DNA from: Smallanthus sonchifolius
Taxonomy: Eukaryota; Streptophyta; Magnoliopsida; Asterales; Asteraceae
Length of the DNA stretch: 64,000 bases
Assembly (NCBI GenBank): GCA_023525975.1
Contig: CM042028.1
Location: 75,639,501 to 75,703,500, forward strand
Reading direction: 5' to 3'
Below, piece after piece: positions 34,917-47,068 of this stretch. A program made the translations under genes and the position numbers. Numbering within the stretch: the first letter of the stretch is position 1; every line of letters starts with the position of its first letter. The notes under the pieces are model-generated. The model was not told the origin of the DNA, made no database searches, and was given only the letters and a program-made list of their open reading frames with translations.

Positions 34917-37050
34917 CAGGGCCGTCCCTGAGATTTTAAGTGCCATGTGCGGCTTAAAAAAATGAATCCCTAAAAAATCCAAAATATATAATTATATATA
35001 TGAAAAACATGGCCCAAAACTATAAACTTATATATGTATATAAAAATTCATTAATACGAGGATAATTTTTGTAATAATAAACAAAACTAAAGTATTGTAG
35101 CAAAGTTATCTTTTTTAAACATCAGTAGGGTTTATATATATTTTTTAAATATGTTAATCGACACCCGATAGTGATGAAACCAGAAATATTTAACTCGAGG
35201 GTCGGTATGATACATATATTATGTTATATTTTACTGTATAATATGATTGATCTAAAATAAATAAATAAAGTAAAAACTAAATGACTTAAAAATCTAAATC
35301 ATGCCTAAACTAAATTAAAAAAATTAATATGAAATATAAAAGATAGAGTAAATTTTGTTTTCCGTCCCTGTGGTTTGGTCAAATAACCGCTTTGAATCCA
35401 AATGTTTCAATTGGACTTTTTGTGTCCTTGTGGTTTGTCAATTGTACCAATCGACTATGTGTCACTAATGGCATCCATATTTTCTGTTAAATATTTAAGA
35501 AATGATAAATATACCCCTAATGTTAAAAAAAAATATATATATATATATTGTATAAAATATGATTTGTTAGCAATGTGAGACACATTGTTAAACCCAAACT
35601 AGGCTTCATCCTCTTCAAGTGTGTCTGGCCATCACCATCCATGTTATCTTCGGCAACATGTACATGAAACCCCCCCTTTTTGAAAACCAATCTACAACCT
35701 GTAAATGAAACTCATCTCCCCCTTTCTTTATTTCCTTCTGCAGCCATCACCACCTAACCAACCACCCCATCACTGTTTGTATTTTAAATCAAGCACTTGC
35801 ACCACCATTAAGCGTTTGTTTTGGAAATGGAAGGGGAAATACCACCACCGCCAATACCGACTCCACCACCAATGAGTTTTGGTTCGGGTTTACTGAACTT
35901 CCCGCCTGGAAACCCACCTCCGATTCAACCCCGATTGAGCAAAACCCTAATTTTGTGAATCGTCTTCCCGGCAACCGAAGCAAGATGAAGTCGTGATTGT
36001 GATGAGTCGGCCACCCCACTGACCAACACCACCACCGCCCGACGACGTTTTCTTCTGTTAGAAAAGGGGCAAAGGTTAGATGAACAATTAGGTTTCCACT
36101 GGAGAGATGACGATGGTAGCGTATGTTTGATTTATGTATTTTTGAGTAAATTAAAGGCAGATCAGTGAAGATTAAGGGGCAATCGAAACCGTGGAGAGCA
36201 GATCAGAGTTGTGGTGGTGGTGGTGATGGTGAAGCCAGCCGGTGATGAATCATTTTCTCACGATCTGCCCTAGAACTCGCTAGAGGGAGTGGTGGTGTTG
36301 GCCGGAGATGGTGCCGACGATGATTAGTAGAGAGAGTAGAGACAGAGTTTGTGTTTTTTGAGAGAGTAGGATTTTTTTTTTAAAATGATGGGTAGAGAGA
36401 AGGAAGGGTATTTTAGTCAATTCACAACTACTTAACAGAATCAGACTAACGGTGTTAGTGTCATGGGTTTAATTTAAACGAAAATAAAACCACAAGGACG
36501 CAAAAAGTCCAATTGAAACGTTTAGATTCAAAGCGATTATTTGACCAAACCACATGAACGCAAAACGAAATTTACTCTAAAAGATATAAACAAAAACTCT
36601 AAACCGTTGGTTATTATTATTGATAATAATATTTTATAGTTTATATATCAAAAAGAAAATTAATTTACCTCATTTGAGTGGAAATGTAAGTAATTTTATT
36701 TGAGCCTTTCCAAAAAAACAAAAAGTAATTTTATTGGAAATATAACTTGTCAGTCATCCAACAATTATACCCTTTTAAATATGGGTTTTTTTAATAAATA
36801 AGTTTAATTACGAAAATACCCCCAAATCCAAAAAAAGTTCTTCACATTAACCTGCAAATAGTCAACTGTCGGAAAAATCTCCGGTTAAATTTTTTTATTT
36901 TTCTTGTTTTACTTCAGTATACTTCAAAATCTCCAGACCATGTAGTTCCACTGGTGACACCAGATATATAAACGACAAAAAAATAATTTTTTTGGGCCAC
37001 TCGAAACTTTGGGCTCTGAGCGGTCGCCCACCCGCTCAGGGCCGGTCCTG
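34917..37050. mobile_element. hAT element with exact 8-bp target duplication, inserted in the CACTA element
   Basis: The left end CAGGGCCGTCCCTGAG and right end CTCAGGGCCGGTCCTG are inverted repeats (14 of 16 bases). The duplication GGTAAAGG at 34909-34916 and 37051-37058 is exact. At 2134 bp, without a transposase; over half its length is the nested Mutator-like element. Confidence 0.93.
35346..36577. mobile_element. Mutator-like element with long inverted ends, inserted in the hAT element
   Basis: The left end GAGTAAATTTTGTTTTCCGT continues through GTGGTTTGGTCAAATAA and TTTCAATTGGACTTTTTG, and the right end is its complement for about 100 bp. The 9-bp duplication TAAAAGATA (35337-35345 and 36578-36586) is exact, as expected for Mutator superfamily insertion. 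The interior (about 35600-36350) includes Pro/His-rich and purine-rich stretches and may be captured host DNA, but I recognise no gene. Confidence 0.93.
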
Positions 37051-37465
37051 GGTAAAGGTGGTTACCGACGAGAATCTGTCGGTATACTATGTCAGAAATA
37101 CGACAGCAATTAATCTGATTTTCGATGGACTATCGAGAGATATTGCCAATGATTGCCGACGGGTCAATCATCGATGGATTTTGGTGACTGTTATAATGGT
37201 ATATTCACCGACAGATATTTATATTTAATTCTAAATTTTAAATTAACTTGTTACAGACGGAATAATCCGTCGGTAATTTTTTATTTTAATAATAGTTATA
37301 TTTTATTTATTTTAGTATTAAAATAATTTACTTTTTATTAAATTTGTAATACTAAAAATAAATTCTGAAAACAAAAATAATTACAAATAAAAGTTCTAAT
37401 TAGAATAAAGTTAAATATAAAATATAAAGAAAAAAGAAAAATGTATCTAAGTATGGGGAGGGAGT

Positions 37466-37803
37466 AGTCAAAGAGGTTGTGGTGTAGTGGTTGAGGTGAG
37501 GCCTGAACTTCGAAGGGACCCGGGTTCAATCCCTATCACCATCATTAATTTCTGAGGCATGCAAATGAGGCCTAGTTCTTAGGCTGATGCACCAGGGTTT
37601 TACCCACGCCGATCCAGGGTTCGAGCCTCGGCTCTCCCTCAAGCCCGGAAGAGGCCGTATTGGGTGAGATTTTTCCTTGGATGCTCTCTAACTCTGAGTC
37701 AAGTGGGCCCGGTTAAGACAACATATTGGCCGGAGTTGGACGAGGCTCTCCCATATAACGGGGGTGCGACGTCACAACATTCAATGTTCGCTGTTAAAAA
37801 AGA
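37466..37803 (+). mobile_element. Long SINE with two tRNA-like box B motifs
   Basis: Exact 17-bp target duplication AAGTATGGGGAGGGAGT at 37449-37465 and 37804-37820. Head: TGTGGTGTAGTGGTTGAGG (box A) and GGGTTCAATCCC (box B). A second box-B-like GGGTTCGAGCC lies about 100 bp further on. The body is GC-richer than its surroundings and the end is GTTAAAAAAG. It differs from the SINEs at 27245 and 34120. Confidence 0.92.
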
Positions 37804-37820
37804 AAGTATGGGGAGGGAGT

Positions 37821-39527
37821 CCGGGAGGGGGGCCATGAGGTGTCGATCCTAACTGTTCTATGCTATTAATAGATTTTATGGTAGACCACGTCATCTATGC
37901 TAAGATGCCATCAAAAATGCGTCTGCACTTGTGCATGATATAAAATTAAATATGCACATACAATAAGAAAGATTAAACATATAGTTAATTCCCCTGGTGC
38001 GTACCATCGTTTGCAACTTAATTCCATTAGGTTAACACAAAATCGCAATTACAAAACTCATGCAAAACAGTATTAGAAAGGTAGTATAGGTTGCGTAAAT
38101 ACAAAATGCCAAGTTACTAACAAAATAACCAAGTTTCATATCCTAAATGACAAGTTGATGACCGTCTTCAAGTCATTCAAAAACCAAATTAACCTAGATA
38201 GCTAGGGTAAATAGGATATCGTATTCACGAGTAGCATATGGTTATTATTATACGTTTCATTTGGTTGTGTAAAATAAAACATAACAATTTGATTGGTTTT
38301 GTATTAAACTAATGTTAACTAAAATTGCAGTTAAACTAAGAAATAGAAACACAAAGCACACAAAAATATGAGACAAGAAACAAGCAATCACAACTAGGTT
38401 CGGATTTGATAGCACCATGTATAATTCAACTTAGTCACAACACTAGTAAGCTACATAGACATAGTCTTGCTTAACGAATTTGCATATTAGATAATCAATG
38501 GACGCTTCAATCAAACAACAGATCTATTAACGATTCTCGACCGAATAATTTATGTTGTATGATGGGTACTCATCAATTATCAATTCACCATCCGACGCTG
38601 TCAATCGAAATACCTTGTTCTCTAATGATGAAAACCAAATAGCAAAACGATGCAATGAAGTGTTCAAAATAGCAAATCCTTCAACACGCGAATATATTAA
38701 ACGCATAAACATAATTAAGTCAATCACTAGTAAAACTTTCCTTGTGACTTGCTCATTCGATCGGCCTACTCGTTTCTCTTACTACCTTTGATAGCCGTAT
38801 GTTCGAATGTGGAACCCCCTAAAACTGACGTGCCCGAACTCCTGCGAACTGTTATTGATTTCCTTTTACCTTATCTCAAGACAACCGAATGGATCATTCT
38901 TGTAGCCCAGTGACTTTTTAAGCCCACTTGAGATTAGATCGCAGACCATATAACTATTTCAGCCCAACTTTAAAATAGTAGTCCAACAATTTGTCCAAAT
39001 TTCGGCCCAGCAAATTTTATCTCATTTTCCTTTTTATTCTCATGAGCCTTGATTTAGTTCCAAATAATGGCTTGCAACTAAAATAAACAAACGAATAATT
39101 TAATTTAATTTAAATTAAATTAAATAATTGATTAAAATCCATGAATCATAACCAAATTAAATTAATTTAATTTAGTCTATTTAACTCAATTGTTAATTTA
39201 GTCTATTTAACTCATCTGTGTTGTTTTAGTTCGTTTCTACTTTAAACATATATAAAATCATATCCACATCAAAGTAATATATTCTATCAAAATTATGATG
39301 TAATATGAGACGATTAAGGTGCAAACTGACATATGTAAAAATCACTGATCACAAGCTACTAACAAAATGCCTAGTTACTAACTTAAATCGCAGGGGTGGT
39401 GAGACAGTGGTGGCCAAGAATCAAACTGCAGTATTTACATATGTGTAAGCTTCTTATAGTAAGTACCTGAATATACAGAACTGTGTTATGGTGTTTTTTG
39501 TTACATATATGTAAACGTTGTACTTCG
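37821..39527. other. AT-rich stretch, nothing recognised
   Basis: No gene or mobile element that I can support. Confidence 0.4.
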
Positions 39528-39640
39528 GTTCTTCATCTCATATCGTCTTTCTTTATCCTTGTATAAGCTGTATATATTTAAACAGTGTTCTTCATCTCAT
39601 ATCATATTTCTTTATCCTTGTATAAGCTACGTATGTGTAA
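39528..39640. repeat. Tandem duplication, 59-bp period, two copies
   Basis: GTTCTTCATCTCATATC and TTTCTTTATCCTTGTATAAG occur at 39528 and again from 39587. Confidence 0.85.
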
Positions 39641-40099
39641 TTTGTCAAGTTCCATATACATACATAGATCATGTTGTTACATATATATAACTCTTTCATT
39701 TAATCAGTTGGTTTTATAAATTATCAATTTCATGGTAGTTCATTGTTTAACGTGTCTGGTTTTTTTATGCTACTTATATGTAGTTTTTTTTACCAAAAAT
39801 TAAGAGAGAGGATAGAGAAGAATTAATTTAAGGATTTTGTTAATAATTACTATCATGACTATAAACAAAATAGTAACGATCTACCCGAAATACCCCTAAT
39901 AACTTATAAGTCTATCCTTTTAATTTCAAAAAATTACAATTATGTCATAAATGATCTCAATCATTAATTAACAGTGGATTACTGGTTTTTGCAAAACAAG
40001 TTGTTTCTCATGAACCCTTCCATATATATATATTTATAGGGTTAGGTTATAGTAAAAAGGGTTTTAAAAATAAGAAGGGTAAGAAGGATTCTAAGCTTG
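39641..40099. other. AT-rich stretch before the minisatellite
   Basis: Nothing coding seen. A GGGTTAGGTTATAGTAAAAAGGG phrase at about 40038 may mark the edge of the unit that carries the minisatellite. Confidence 0.35.
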
Positions 40100-40129
40100 A
40101 CATGTGTCATTTATTGTTTTTAAAGGGAG

Positions 40130-41430
40130 GGCATAATGGTCAATGTGTAATGCACCAGGTCAATGTGTAATACATCAGGTCATTGTGTAATACACTTGGT
40201 CAATGTGTAATACAAGGTCTGATATTACACAATGATCAGACCTAATATTACACAATGAACTGATATTACACAATGAGCATATTACACAATAACCTGACAT
40301 ATTTGAGCGAATTACACAATGAGCTGAAAAACATAAAACACAATGATAAAAACATATAACACAATGATGAAAAATATTTGACACAATGAACTTGTATTAC
40401 ACAATGACCTGACTAAATACACAATGAACTTGTATTACACAATGACTTGACTAATTACACAATGAATTTGTATTACACAATAAACTTGTATTACACAATG
40501 ACCAGACGTGGTATTACACAATGAACTTGTATTACACAATGAACTTGTATTACACAATGAACTTGTATTACACAATGAACTTGTATTACACAATGAACTT
40601 GTATTACAAAATTAACTTGTATTACACAATGACCTGACTAATTACACAATGACCAGATATTACACAATGACCAGGCGTGGTATTACACAATGAACTTGTA
40701 TTACACGATGAACTTGTATTACACGACGAACTTGTATTACACAATGAGCCAAAAAACGTAAAACACAATGATAAATACATATAACACAATGATCTTGTAT
40801 TACACATTAAACTTGTATTACACAATGAACTTGTATTACCCAATGACCTGACTAATTACACAATGACCAGACGTGGTATTACACAATAAAATTGTATTAC
40901 ACAATGAACTTGTATTACACGATGACCTGACTAATTACACAATGAGCTGAAAAACGTAAAACACAATGATAAATACATATAACACAATGAACTTGTATTA
41001 CACATTGAACTTGTATTACACAGTGAACTTGTATTACACAATTAACTTGTATTACACAAGGAACTTGTATTACACAATGACCTGACTAATTACATAATGA
41101 ACTTGTATTACACGATGAACTTGTATTACACAATTACCTGACTAATTACACAATGAGCTGAAAAACATAAAACACAATGAACTTGTATTACACATTGAAC
41201 TTTTATTACACAATGAACTTATATTTCACAATGATCTTGTATTACACGATGAACTTGTATTACACAATGACCTGACTAATTACACAATGAGCTGAAAAAC
41301 GTAAAACACAACGATAAATACATATAACACAATGAACTTGTATTACACATTGAACTTGTATTACACAATGAACTTATATTACACGATGAACTTGTATTAC
41401 ACAATAACCAGACTAATTTAACAATGAGCT
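40130..41430. repeat. Minisatellite of about 18-bp units (AATGAACTTGTATTACAC)
   Basis: About 1.3 kb of degenerate tandem repeat. The commonest unit is AATGAACTTGTATTACAC; variants have ACCTGACTAATTACAC or GAGCTGAAAAACATAAAACAC. A higher-order block of roughly 200 bp (ACCTGACTAATT, GAGCTGAAAAACGTAAAAC, GATAAATACATATAAC) recurs near 40740, 40940 and 41290. From 40130 to about 40220 the units are in the opposite orientation (CAATGTGTAATAC), with the switch near 40215. It ends where a gypsy LTR begins, inside that LTR. Confidence 0.93.
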
Positions 41431-42094
41431 GTAAAATCTTAGTAGTTTAGGGTTAGGGTCTATATTGAAACTATGGTAGTTTCGATGGGTCTGCATATAT
41501 CGAAACTAGGTAGTTTCGATGGATTTGCCTATATCGAAACTAGTAGTTTCGATGCATCAGCCTTCTTCCCCAACCAGAAACCCTAGATCTGGCCAATTAT
41601 TGCTAGTCGATCAAGCTTTGAACTTTTTACGTTCAACAAGTTTCTTTTTCATCCATGAACACGAATATGTGGTTTTTTTGAATATCAAACGTAAAAACTA
41701 AACCTTTACTCGATTTTTAAACCGAAACCCAAAAGTTATAAAAATTCAGATTTGGGCATGATAGTTACCTGTTTTTTGCTTCCTTCTTGTTTCTATATGT
41801 TCCATAGATAGTGAGCAACAATTCTCGAGACTTTGAGCTTGATCCCGAGCTTTCTCTCTCTAGACCCGAGCTCTCTCTCTCTAGACCCGAGCTCTCTCTT
41901 TCTCTATCTAGCCTTGCACAAATGAGGGTAATGAGGAGAGGCTGAGGTGAGGGCACACATATGAGGGGTTTTCCTTCTTGGTCTCGGCCCATGGGCCAAA
42001 CCCCCATGTTCCTTTTTCGCTTTGTGATGTTAGTCCCGATCTTTACTTCCTTTTTATTTCCGTTTATTTATTTTATGAAATTTGGGATGTTACA
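41431..42094 (-). repeat. Gypsy element 1, 3' LTR, truncated
   Basis: On the minus strand begins TGTAACATCCCAAATTTC; matches the first part of 47069-49091, including the AAACTATGGTAGTTTCG foldbacks. It has one extra copy of the TCTCTCTAGACCCGAGC phrase. The last 1.3 kb is missing. Confidence 0.9.
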
Positions 42095-42110
42095 AGTCTA
42101 CCCCCATATA
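42095..42110 (-). promoter_or_regulatory. Gypsy element 1 polypurine tract
   Basis: Minus strand reads TATGGGGGTAGACT immediately before the LTR. Confidence 0.75.
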
Positions 42111-42147
42111 AAGGTTTCGTTCTCGAAACCTATTATACGCCAAATAG

Positions 42148-43260
42148 TTAAGGGTACAGTTCTTTCATTTCGTCTTCTTTTTCCCAAGTCGCTTCTGAAC
42201 CTTTTTTGTGCTTCCATTGCACCCTGACTAGAGGAATTGACTTATTGCGAAGTCGTTTTTTGGCTCGGTCAAGAATAGCTATTGGTTCTTCTATGTAGTT
42301 TAAGTTGTTGTATATCTCGATCTCGTCATAGGGTATGTGAGCCGTGTCGTCAGCAAGGCACTTGCATAAGTGCGACCCATGAAATGTAGGGTGAATTCCA
42401 CTAAGCTCATCGGGTAGGTCAAGTCTGTAAGCAACCTGACCAACTCTTGCTAAGATTTTGAAAGGTCCGACAAACCTCGGACTTAGTTTGCCTCTCTTCC
42501 TGAATCGAATGATTCCTTTCCAGGGTGACACTTTTAACAGTACTATATCCCCTACTCGGAACTCCAAATCTCTTCTTCTCTTGTCTGCATATGATTTTTT
42601 TTTGTCCTTTGCGGCTTTCATGCATAGTTTTATGTGGTCGAATTTCTCGGAAGTAGCTTTGACCATTTCGAGACTTGCAAAGTCTTTCTGCCCAATTTCC
42701 CCCAACAGACCGGGGTTCTACATCTTCTTCCATACAACATCTCAAATGGAGGCATGCTAATGGTTGAGTGATAGCTATTATTATATGAAAATTATGCAAA
42801 ATGCAGGTGGCTATCCCAGCTCCCACCAAAATCAATGATACAGGCCCGGAGCATGTCCTCCATGGTTTGAATGGTCCTTTCTGATTGAACATCGGTTTGA
42901 GGGTGGTAAGCTGTGCTGATGTTTAGCCTAGTGCCCATCGATTCGTTGAATTTCTTCCAAAACCTTGATGTGAATCTAGTGTCCATGTCTGACACGATCA
43001 TTAATGGCATACCATGTATGCTTACAATTTCGTTGATGAATATCTCTGCTAATTTCTCAGACGAGGAAGCCTCACGTATTGGTAAGAAGTGAGCACTTTT
43101 CGTCAAACGGTCGACGATCACCCAAATGGTATCATTACCTTTAGCTGTTCGCGGTAGCTTGGTAATGAAGTCCATAGTGATCTCCTCCCACTTTCATTCC
43201 GGTATCGACAAGGGTTGCATTTTACCGCATGGTTTCTAGTGCTCGGCCTTAACTAGTGAA
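42148..43260 (-). pseudogene. Gypsy element 1 integrase
   Basis: The core (42792-43175) begins MDFITKLPRTAKGNDTIWVI and has the expected acidic residues in MDF, VSDMDTRF and SERTIQT. A frame break near 42790 is followed by 42148-42705, with RVGDIVLLKVSPWKG and a chromodomain-like end (VQWKHKKGSEATWEKEDEM). The HHCC zinc region (HPGTNKMYQDLKKEYRWPGM...CLTCSLVKAEH) precedes it at the end of the RNase H segment. Confidence 0.88.
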
Positions 43261-44224
43261 CAAGTTAGGCAATTGTTCACATATTCGGTTACAACGTTCT
43301 TCATGCCAGGCCACCGGTACTCTTTCTTTAGGTCTTGGTACATTTTGTTCGTCCCGGGGTGGATAGAGTAGCAAGACTTATGGGCCTCATCAAGGATTCT
43401 GGTCCTAAGCTCACCAATCTTAGGTATCCACATCCTGCCAAAACGAGTTCGTACACCATACACATTGGTCTCAAGTTTACCCTGTTGTCCTACTATTCTT
43501 TCCCGTTTCGCATTCCTATCCGATAATGCTTCCTCCTGTGCTTTCGATATTTCATTCATTATATCCGGTGTTATAATCAATTGACATGCTTTGATTCGGA
43601 TAGGGGTTGATTCTTCTTTCCTGCTTAAGGCGCCAGCCACTACGTTTGCTTTGCCTGGATTGTACAATATTTCACAGTCGTAGTCTTTTAGCAGTTCCAA
43701 CCACCTTCTTTGTCTCATGTTTAATTCCTTTTGCTCGAAGAAGTATTTCAGGCTCTTGTGATCGGAATAGATGGTGCATTTAACTCCGTACAAATAGTGC
43801 CTCCATATCTTTAACGCGTAAACTACCGCCACCAACTTCAGATCGTGAGTCAGGTAGTTAACCTCATGAATCTTTAACTGTCGCGAGGCATAAGCGATTA
43901 CTTTTCCTCGTTGCATAAGTACACAACCCAATCCCTGACCCGAAGTGTCAGAGTATACTGCCAGGTCTTCGTTCCCCTCAGGTAATGTCAAGATTGGAGC
44001 TTGGGTTAATCGTGTATTCAATTCTTCAAACGCGTTGTTTTGGTTGGACCCCATTCGTACTTTATTCCCTTACGTGTCAGCTTCGTCAGTGGCGAGGCTA
44101 TACTCGAGAAATCCTGAATGAATCTCCGATAGTAGCCTGCCAATCCTAGAAAACTTCGTATTTCTGTTGGCGTTTTCGGGATGTTCCATTCTTTTACCGT
44201 TTTGATCTTTGCAGGATCCACCAT
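43236..44224 (-). pseudogene. Gypsy element 1 RNase H and integrase zinc region
   Basis: 44018-44224 encodes the connection (TPTEIRSFLGLAGYYRRFI) and, after a frameshift near 44040, 43236-44054 carries RNase H: VYSDTSGQGLGCVLMQ, YASRQLKIHEVNYLTHDL, YSDHKSLKYFF, NPGKANVVAGALSRK (the usual Asp in the ADALSR motif is Gly here). Confidence 0.88.
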
Positions 44225-44257
44225 AATGCCGTCTGGGTTTATGACATGACCTAGGAA

Positions 44258-45445
44258 TTAGACTTCCCTAAGCCAGAACGCGCATTTAGAGAATTTTTCA
44301 TACAACTTCTCCTGCTTCAGAATTTCCAATACCTCTCTTAGGTGACAGTAGTGATCACCATCATTCTTTGAGTAGATGAGAATGTCGTCGATGAACACTA
44401 TAACTGACCGATCCAACTTTGGTCTACATACCCTATTCATTAAATCCATGAACGATGCAGGTGCGTTGGTTAGTCCAAAGGACATCACGAGAAACTCATA
44501 GTGCCCATAACGCGTGCGAAACGCGGTTTTCGGCGCATCTTCCTCCCTTACTTTTGATTGATGGTAACCCGACCTAAGATCGATCTTTGAGAACCAACTC
44601 GCGCCTTGTAGTTGATCAAAAAGGTCGTCTATTCTAGGCAGTGGGTATTTGTTCTTTACTGTTCTCTTGTTCAATTCACAGTAGTCGATGCACATGCGCA
44701 TGCTCCCGTCTTTCTTCTTTACAAACAATACCGGAGCGCCCCATGGTGAGATGCTCGGTGTGATAAATCCATTCTCTGATAATTCTTCCAATTGAGACAT
44801 TAGTTCTTTCATTTCTGACGGAACCAATCGGTACGGTGCTTTGGCGATGGGTTGAGCTCCTGGCAGTGAGTCAATTTGAAATTCTATTTCCCGATCTGGT
44901 GGCAAGCCAGGTAGGTCCTCTGGAAACACTTCTGGGAAGTTTCACACCACAGGTACGTCTTTAAGTTCTTTCGTTTTCATTCTATCGTCAATAACATATG
45001 CCAGATAAGCTTCGCAACCGCGCCTCATGTAACTTTCGGCCTTGATCATCGAGATGACGTTCGGCATTGTGCAATTCCAATCACCATAAACCGTAATCGG
45101 ACTGCCGTCAGTGGCTTTGAGATGTATCATCTTTCGCTTACATACGATTTGTGCTTCGTTGGCAACTAACCAATCCATGCCCAACTTTATGTCAAATCCT
45201 CCTTAGGTCAGAAGGTACAATCTAGAAGGAAACTTATGGCCTTCTATTTCTATCGTGCAGTCGTCAGTCATACGGATGACTACTGAGATTCTACCAACAG
45301 CAGTTTCTACGCTAAAGGCCATTATGAGGTTGGTGATTGTGTAGTTTAGTTTGTGACTAAATTCATTTGATATAAAGCTTTTGCTAGCACCAGAATCAAA
45401 TAATATAGTAGCAATTTCATCATTAACTAGGAACGTACCTGACAC
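44258..45445 (-). pseudogene. Gypsy element 1 protease and reverse transcriptase
   Basis: Protease 45203-45445 contains the catalytic LFDSGASKSFIS; a stop at 45203 splits it from 44942-45184 (MGMDWLVANEAQIVCKRK). The reverse transcriptase 44258-44929 has PYRLVPSEMKELMSQL, GSMRMCIDYCELNKRTVKN, FSKIDLRSGYHQ and the catalytic VFIDDILIYS. Single stop codons, not large losses, divide the pieces. Confidence 0.9.
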
Positions 45446-46719
45446 GGCGTCAGGATTTCCTCTCGCCTCTTCCTTAGTTAAGGCGTAGGTCTGAGTCCTA
45501 GCCTTTGGCTGTTCTGTTTCCTTTCTTTTCCCGAACCAAAATGTCCGGTTTTCCTACAATCTTTTTTCAGGTGCCCATATTTTCCACAGCTTTGGTACTT
45601 GACATCCCTTACACAATCTCGGGAGTAATGCTCTTGCCTCCCGCACTTATAGCACATGGTTGATCCGACTAGGCATTCGCCTTAGTGTTTCTTCAAACAT
45701 TTCTTACAAGTTTCATACTCTTCTGCTCTTGGTTTCTTGACCTCAGCGGTATAGTTTCCCTTTCCATTGCCTTTTGACGGGTTCTCCCATTTCTGCTTTT
45801 GTGCTTCTGGAGCTGGGTCCTCATTAGCATAATCGTCATAGACAATTCCAGACAAATTTACTACCGACTCGACGGTCGAGGGTAGATTTGATTTCACATG
45901 AACACGGACCCTTTGGGGTAGGCCCTTGACATAGTACTTGATTAATCGCTCTTCAGTCTCTACCAGATGAGGTACGAGTTGAGCCAACTTATTGAATCTA
46001 GAAGTGTACTTGCGATGAGTCTTGTTGCGAGCCTTGAAGTTCAGAAACTCATTCTCTACCCTATCTATCTCGTTCTAGGGACAGAACTTTTGGATTATCA
46101 GCTTTTTCAGATCTTCCCAAGTCATCCTTTTGAGAGCGTTTGGCGACTTAGTCCTTTGAATGTTCCTCCACCAACTCAGTGCCTCGTTGGTGAAAGAGTG
46201 AGCCACATACTTCACAGGCTAGTCAGGTCGACACTCGCTTATGTTGATTACTCCAGTCATCCTCTCAATCCATTCAAACGTAGCCACCGAATCCTTGTTC
46301 CCATCAAACTTGGGTGGGTCACATCTTTAAACCCCTTGTAGGTACACCCTCGGGTGTCAGTACCATAGTGACCTCATCCCATCACTATCATAGACTTTTT
46401 CCTCATGGTTCTTTTCTTCCTCTTCCTTGTTCTTCTTTAGTGCCTCAGATAACAGATCAGGCAGTACATCTTTCAGAGTTAGTACAACCTCACAGGCAAT
46501 AGCATCCCTAACTTCGGGTTCTGGTCGTAGAGATCCTTCGTTGCCTTCACCCGGTGGAGTCACATTAGTTTCGTGCACACTCTCAGTACGTTCTTCGTGC
46601 ATGCTTTCCTCCCGTTCCACATGCACACTTTCCTCATCATTACGTCTTCGGTTCAATGGTGGTCTACCGACTCAGCCAGTGCGACCGCCTCAGCATCCGG
46701 TTCCTCCTCTACGAGCTAT
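45446..46719 (-). pseudogene. Gypsy element 1 Gag
   Basis: The position of the start codon in the related plus-strand element is occupied here by ATA (46717-46719) instead of ATG. Segments: N-terminus with PEPEVRDAIACEVVLTLKDV (about 46500), a retrotransposon Gag region (SFTNEALSWWRNIQRTKSP, about 46150-46210; VPHLVETEERLIKYYVKGLP, about 45905-45980) and zinc knuckles at about 45560-45665. The first knuckle is CYKCGRQEHYSRDC; in the second the first Cys is replaced by Tyr (YQSCGKYGHLKKDC). Stops and shifts occur throughout. Confidence 0.85.
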
Positions 46720-47053
46720 AGTTTTCTAGATTTCCTGATAAGTAAAAGGGTATACATCAATGTCATTCCTTCAGATCATAGTTTAGAACAGTACGAGCAA
46801 GGTAAATTATTAATTACAGTGACCGGTTTGTGATTAATAATTTGCTTTGCTTTTCAGGTTCAAAACTCATCACATCAGTAGTGACATTGACATCTAAGCG
46901 TTCTAAATTAAGGAATCTGTCCCTAACTACAGACATTAACTTTATTACTTAGTTGTTGTGTTGGAGTTGGCTACCCAGACTGACATCCGTGCGTTGGTCC
47001 CATTATCAGCTTGAGTTCAGACAATTAGGGATGTCTGAATCTCTCAAACTATT

Positions 47054-47065
47054 GCTTTGATACCA
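47054..47065 (-). promoter_or_regulatory. Gypsy element 1 primer binding site
   Basis: Minus strand TGGTATCAAAGC, 3 bases inside the LTR end; methionine-tRNA type. Confidence 0.85.
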
Positions 47066-47068
47066 ACT

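Larger units (their letters stand above)
34867..37290. mobile_element. CACTA-type element fragment, split by a hAT insertion
   Basis: The left end CACTACAAAACAAAAC (34867) and the first subterminal phrase ATTTCGTCGGTAAAGG are followed by a hAT insertion. The CACTA subterminal repeats resume at 37051 (GGTTACCGACGAGAATC, GTCGGTATAC, GCCGACGGG, CCGTCGGTAAT to about 37280). I cannot find the right terminal TAGTG, so the right boundary is approximate. Confidence 0.65.

Noticed and set aside
40130..41430. Regular short repeats that might suggest a CRISPR array
   Set aside because: Units are directly adjacent and degenerate with no unique spacers, and the context is a plant nuclear genome; it is a minisatellite.
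42458..42760. Plus-strand open frames over the gypsy integrase
   Set aside because: They are complementary-strand shadows of the integrase.
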